DNA of 36,970 nt, taken from assembly GCA_017483945.1 (NCBI GenBank), contig JAFUUE010000069.1, positions 1 through 36,970 of the forward strand, read 5' to 3'. Of the stretch, positions 33,603 to 36,970 are shown piece after piece; the first letter of the stretch is position 1, and every line of letters begins with the position of its first letter. Below the pieces are notes generated by a model. That model had not been told where the DNA came from. It searched no databases and saw only the letters and a list, made by a program, of their open reading frames with translations. A program made the position numbers and the translations under genes. This DNA comes from Paludibacteraceae bacterium (lineage in GTDB: Bacteria > Bacteroidota > Bacteroidia > Bacteroidales > Paludibacteraceae).

Positions 33603-35822
33603 ATGGCAAATATCCGTTTTGAAGCGTTACAGAGAGCGTGCGAACACGAACCGATAGCGGTAGAGTGCCCCTCCGTGCATGCCTCATCCTACTTCGCAAG
33701 CGATGTCTTCACACGCGCGAAAATGAAGGAATATATAGCAAGCGGCGTGCTGGAGCAGCTGTTTGACGATGTGGACAACGGCCGTACCATCCAGCGCGAG
33801 ATAGCGGATAGTGTGGCCATCGGCATGCGCAAGTGGGCCACGGAGCACGGCGCGACGCACTACACCCACTGGTTCCAGCCCCTCACCGGCGGCACGGCCG
33901 AGAAGCACGACGCCTTCTTCACCATGACCCCCTCCCCAAAAGCCCAAGGCGAGAGCCACGGCGGCATGACCGTCATGGAGGAGTTCACCGGCGACGCCCT
34001 CTACCAGCAGGAGCCCGACGCCTCCTCCTTCCCCAACGGCGGCATACGTAACACCTTCGAGGCACGCGGATACTCGGCCTGGGACCCCTCCAGCCCCGTC
34101 TTCCTGCGCGGAGACACCCTCTGTATCCCCACCGTCTTCGTCGCCTACACCGGCGAGGCACTCGACTATAAGACGCCCCTCATACGCTCCACCGCAGCCC
34201 TCTGCAAGGCCGCCCGTGAAGTGTGCCAGTACTTCGACAAAGGCGTCCGCCACGTGCACGCCAACCTCGGCTGGGAGCAGGAGTACTTCCTTGTGGACGA
34301 GGCGCTCTACAACGCCCGCCCCGACCTGATGCTCACGGGACGCACCCTCCTCGGCCACGACAGCGCCAAGAGCCAGCAGCTGGAAGACCACTACTTCGGC
34401 GCCATTCCGGCACGAGTGCTGGCCTTCATGCAGGACCTCGAGCACGAAGCACTCAAAGCCGGCATACCCGTGCGCACACGCCATAATGAGGTGGCACCCA
34501 ACCAGTTCGAGATGGCCCCCGTCTTCGAGGAGGTGAACCTCTCGAACGACCACAACCTGCTGGTCATGTCTATCATGGAGCGCGTGGCGCAACGCCACCA
34601 CTTCCGCGTGCTGCTCCACGAGAAGCCCTTCGCGGGCGTCAACGGCAGCGGCAAGCACTGCAACTGGTCCATCCAGACCAACACCGGCGTCAACCTGCTT
34701 GCGCCGGGCAAGAACCCCTACCAGAACCTGCAGTTCGTCACCTTCCTCGTCAACGTGCTCATGGCCGTCCAGCGCCATAACGGCCTGCTCAAGGCCTCCA
34801 TCGTCAGCGCCACCAACGAGCACCGCCTTGGCGCCAACGAGGCTCCGCCCGCCATCATCAGCGTCTTCCTCGGCAAGCAGATAACCGAAGTCCTCGATAA
34901 ACTGGAGCACGCTGCTGCCGACAAGGGCATCATCATCAATGCCAAGAAGGAGATGAAACTGGGCGTGGCCAACATCCCCGAGATACTGCTGGACAATACC
35001 GACCGCAACCGCACCTCGCCCTTCGCCTTCACCGGCAACCGCTTCGAGTTCCGCGCCGTCGGCTCCTCCGCCAACTGCGGCGCGGCGATGCTGGCCCTCA
35101 ACGCCGCCGTGGCAGAGCAACTCACGCTCTTCAAAGCCGAAGTGGACAGCCGCATCGAGAAAGGCGAACCCAAAGAACGCGCGCTGTTTGACGTCATCAA
35201 GAAATATATCGTTGCCTGCAAGCCCATCCGCTTCGACGGCAACGGCTATAGCGAGGAGTGGAAAGCCGAAGCGGCTAAGCGCGGACTGGACTGCGAGACG
35301 AGCGTCCCCGTCGTCATCGACCGCTACCTCGCCCCCGAGAGCATTGAGATGTTCCGCACGACGAGCGTGTTGAGCGAGGCGGAGTTGCACAGCCGCTGCG
35401 AAGTCAAGTGGGAGACCTATGCCAAGAAACTGCAGATCGAGAGCCGCGTCATGGGCGACCTCGTCGTCAACCATGTGCTGCCCGCCGCCAAACGCTACCA
35501 GACCATGCTCCTGCAGAACGTCCTCGCCGTCAAGCAGGTCTTCCCTGCCGACGAGACCGCCTCGCTCAACGAGATGGACTACTCCATCATCCGCCGCATT
35601 GAGAACCACTCCGGCGCCATACTGGCCGGCGTGGAAGCGATGACCGAGGCGCGCCACAAAGCCAACCGGATGCCCGACGAGCGCAGCAAGGCAGTCGCCT
35701 ACCACGACACCGTCCTCCCCCTCATGGCCGACATCCGCACCCACGCCGACGCCCTGGAGCTCATCGTCGATGACGAAGTCTGGACCCTCCCCAAGTACCG
35801 CGAGCTGCTGTTTATCCACTAA
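33603..35822 (+). CDS. glnN: Glutamine synthetase type III (GSIII-N)
   Basis: Forms glutamine from glutamate, ammonia and ATP. The protein has 739 residues, the size of the large dodecameric type III enzyme common in Bacteroidetes. It starts MANIRFEALQRACEHEPIAV. N-terminal type III-specific signature HWFQPLTGGTAEKHDAF (about 88-104); catalytic core NGSGKHCNWS (347-356) and NRFEFRAVGSSANC (479-492). Type III-specific C-terminal helical extension from about 600. All motifs are intact. It is monocistronic, with its own promoter and an upstream 12-bp repeat array; nitrogen control is expected for this gene but no known operator is recognisable. Confidence 0.97.
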   Translation: MANIRFEALQRACEHEPIAVECPSVHASSYFASDVFTRAKMKEYIASGVLEQLFDDVDNGRTIQREIADSVAIGMRKWATEHGATHYTHWFQPLTGGTAEKHDAFFTMTPSPKAQGESHGGMTVMEEFTGDALYQQEPDASSFPNGGIRNTFEARGYSAWDPSSPVFLRGDTLCIPTVFVAYTGEALDYKTPLIRSTAALCKAAREVCQYFDKGVRHVHANLGWEQEYFLVDEALYNARPDLMLTGRTLLGHDSAKSQQLEDHYFGAIPARVLAFMQDLEHEALKAGIPVRTRHNEVAPNQFEMAPVFEEVNLSNDHNLLVMSIMERVAQRHHFRVLLHEKPFAGVNGSGKHCNWSIQTNTGVNLLAPGKNPYQNLQFVTFLVNVLMAVQRHNGLLKASIVSATNEHRLGANEAPPAIISVFLGKQITEVLDKLEHAAADKGIIINAKKEMKLGVANIPEILLDNTDRNRTSPFAFTGNRFEFRAVGSSANCGAAMLALNAAVAEQLTLFKAEVDSRIEKGEPKERALFDVIKKYIVACKPIRFDGNGYSEEWKAEAAKRGLDCETSVPVVIDRYLAPESIEMFRTTSVLSEAELHSRCEVKWETYAKKLQIESRVMGDLVVNHVLPAAKRYQTMLLQNVLAVKQVFPADETASLNEMDYSIIRRIENHSGAILAGVEAMTEARHKANRMPDERSKAVAYHDTVLPLMADIRTHADALELIVDDEVWTLPKYRELLFIH

Positions 35823-35849
35823 CTGTTTAGCTCTATCGTTCCGTATCTG

Positions 35850-35980
35850 TCTCGTATGTCTCTCGTATGTCTCTCGTATGTCTCTCGTAAGTGGCAAGTA
35901 AGTGCAAAATGAAGATACTAATAATTGCGACTCTCCAACACAGGATTAACACAGGATTAACACAAGATTAACACAGCATA
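35850..35980. repeat. Two 11-bp arrays between glnN and the DUF6624 gene
   Basis: First array: TCTCGTATGTC at 35850-35860, 35861-35871, 35872-35882 and a partial fourth. Second: AACACAGGATT at 35937-35947, 35948-35958, then AACACAAGATT 35959-35969 and AACACAGCATA. The unit length is 11 bp in both but sequences are unrelated to each other. No terminator or canonical promoter was found in this 237-bp gap. Confidence 0.88.
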
Positions 35981-36059
35981 CTCGGTCGACTAACGCAGAA
36001 CAACCGCAAAAGTATAAAATGTTTACAGCAATAGAACCACATGAACAAACAAAACAAGT

Positions 36060-36965
36060 ATGAAGAGACTAACCTATATATTTATCGCATCGCTGGCATT
36101 TTATGCGTGCAAGCCTTCTATTCCTTTCCAAACGGCAGTGCGAAAGGCGGATTCGTGCTATATGGCACAGGACTACCGTCAAGCCAACGAGTATTACAAG
36201 CAGGCGTTCAAGGCTTCCGATGCTGCGCCGCAGAGTTATCATTATTCCAATGCCGCAGGAGTGGCTGCCATGGCTGGAGATGAACAAACGGCATTCAAAC
36301 GGCTGAACCAATTGATTGAAAACGATAAGGAATGGTACGCCTCGAACTTTGCGGAGAATCCGGATTACGTATATTTACATACTTTCCCGCAGTGGAAGGT
36401 ATTGAAAGACACGGTGGAGGCACGACAAGAACGTATCGAGAAAGATTACGACCATGAGCTGATAGCCCGTTTGCAAGCGATACATGAGCGTGACCAAAAG
36501 CCACGACACGATTTCCTGTTTGCATACCAAACGAAAGCTGTTGATTTGATTGATTCACTTGTGCGTGAGATGCAGAGAGCAGATTCTATCAATTTGATAG
36601 AAATCCAAGATATTTTGCAGACACACGGATTTCCGTCGAAAGCAATAGTCGGGACCAACAACAGCGTCATATGGTTGGTTATTCAACATAGTGATGTCGA
36701 ATGTCAAAAGGCTTATTATCCAATGCTGCGCGATGCCGCTGAGAAAGGTGAATTGAGGTGGGACGACATAGCACTTCTGGAAGACCGCATAGCCATGCAT
36801 GAGGGCAGACCGCAAAAGTATGGTTCGCAAGCCGTAGAGAACGCTGAAGGAGAACTTGTAATATATTCGCTCCTTAATAAAGATAGTGTGGATTATTGGC
36901 GCGCGGAAGTTGGAATGCCGCCTTTAGCCGAATACGCCAAACAAATGAATGCTCTAATACCGTAA
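36060..36965 (+). CDS. DUF6624-containing lipoprotein
   Basis: A protein of unknown function, 301 residues. The N-terminus MKRLTYIFIASLAFYACKPS is a lipoprotein signal with the lipobox Cys at residue 17. Residues 25-70 look like one tetratricopeptide-type helical repeat (ADSCYMAQDYRQANEYYKQA). The C-terminal half (about 180-270: NNSVIWLVIQHSDVECQKAY and ALLEDRIAMHEGRPQKYGSQ) matches DUF6624, found in many Bacteroidetes secreted proteins. The coding sequence is visibly AT-richer than glnN and most of the window, suggesting later acquisition. It stops 5 bp before the window ends. Confidence 0.85.
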   Translation: MKRLTYIFIASLAFYACKPSIPFQTAVRKADSCYMAQDYRQANEYYKQAFKASDAAPQSYHYSNAAGVAAMAGDEQTAFKRLNQLIENDKEWYASNFAENPDYVYLHTFPQWKVLKDTVEARQERIEKDYDHELIARLQAIHERDQKPRHDFLFAYQTKAVDLIDSLVREMQRADSINLIEIQDILQTHGFPSKAIVGTNNSVIWLVIQHSDVECQKAYYPMLRDAAEKGELRWDDIALLEDRIAMHEGRPQKYGSQAVENAEGELVIYSLLNKDSVDYWRAEVGMPPLAEYAKQMNALIP

Positions 36966-36970
36966 ACAAA

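Noticed and set aside
33684-35897. Long minus-strand open frame opposite glnN
   Set aside because: Shadow of the glnN coding sequence with low-complexity translation and no promoter.

Overview
The window is a chromosomal segment from a GC-rich member of the Bacteroidetes, most likely order Bacteroidales. The evidence is the six-gene Na+-NQR operon, a type III glutamine synthetase, DPP IV, a DUF6624 lipoprotein, a very large multidomain exported protein with a C-terminal tail resembling type IX sorting signals, and above all the promoters. Ten sites carry the Bacteroidetes -7 box TAnnTTTG, nine of them with a -33 TTTG or TTGC placed 19-20 bp upstream. The genus cannot be told from this sequence. 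No rRNA, tRNA, CRISPR array, transposase or phage gene was seen.

Layout. 1-5580 (minus): a small exported protein followed by nqrA-B-C-D-E-F; nqrF runs off the left edge. 5640-9088 (plus): DPP IV and an MFS transporter. 9089-13010: a Na/phosphate symporter with a PhoU-like tail (minus), a small membrane protein (minus) and an EFR1-type flavodoxin/ferredoxin protein (plus), separated by arrays of 10-11 bp repeats. 12867-17649 (minus): a 1504-residue exported multidomain protein whose signal peptide is out of frame by one base in a G6 tract, with repeat elements at its 3' end and upstream of its promoter. 17661-19118 (minus): an AAA ATPase/DUF4143 protein. 19192-21045 (minus): Bax-inhibitor-1 protein and a membrane-anchored AraC regulator in one continuous frame broken only by a stop codon. 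21058-23126 (minus): dnaK. 23416-30144 (minus): a compact operon nitroreductase-pdxA-alaS-gtrA-guaD-lplA. 30221-32674 (minus): rplU-rpmA-serS with a UUCG-loop terminator. 32402-33602: 1.2 kb without convincing genes, filled with repeat arrays and inverted repeats. 33510-35822 (plus): glnN. 36060-36965 (plus): DUF6624 lipoprotein.

Most genes are housekeeping: respiration and sodium pumping, peptide and phosphate uptake, nitrogen assimilation, translation, PLP and lipoate metabolism, chaperone. The unusual content is mainly non-coding. Most larger intergenic gaps hold tandem arrays with a unit of 10, 11, 12 or 33 bp, close to whole helical turns. Several are built as a left array, a centre, and a right array that is partly the reverse complement of the left. 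Two distant gaps share the same 11-mer and the same core. I regard this array family as the best candidate for an undescribed system; its function is unknown. Next in interest are the out-of-frame signal peptide (possible phase variation), the 40-bp repeats flanking its C-terminal sorting-like segment, and the AraC gene that lacks a conventional start codon.
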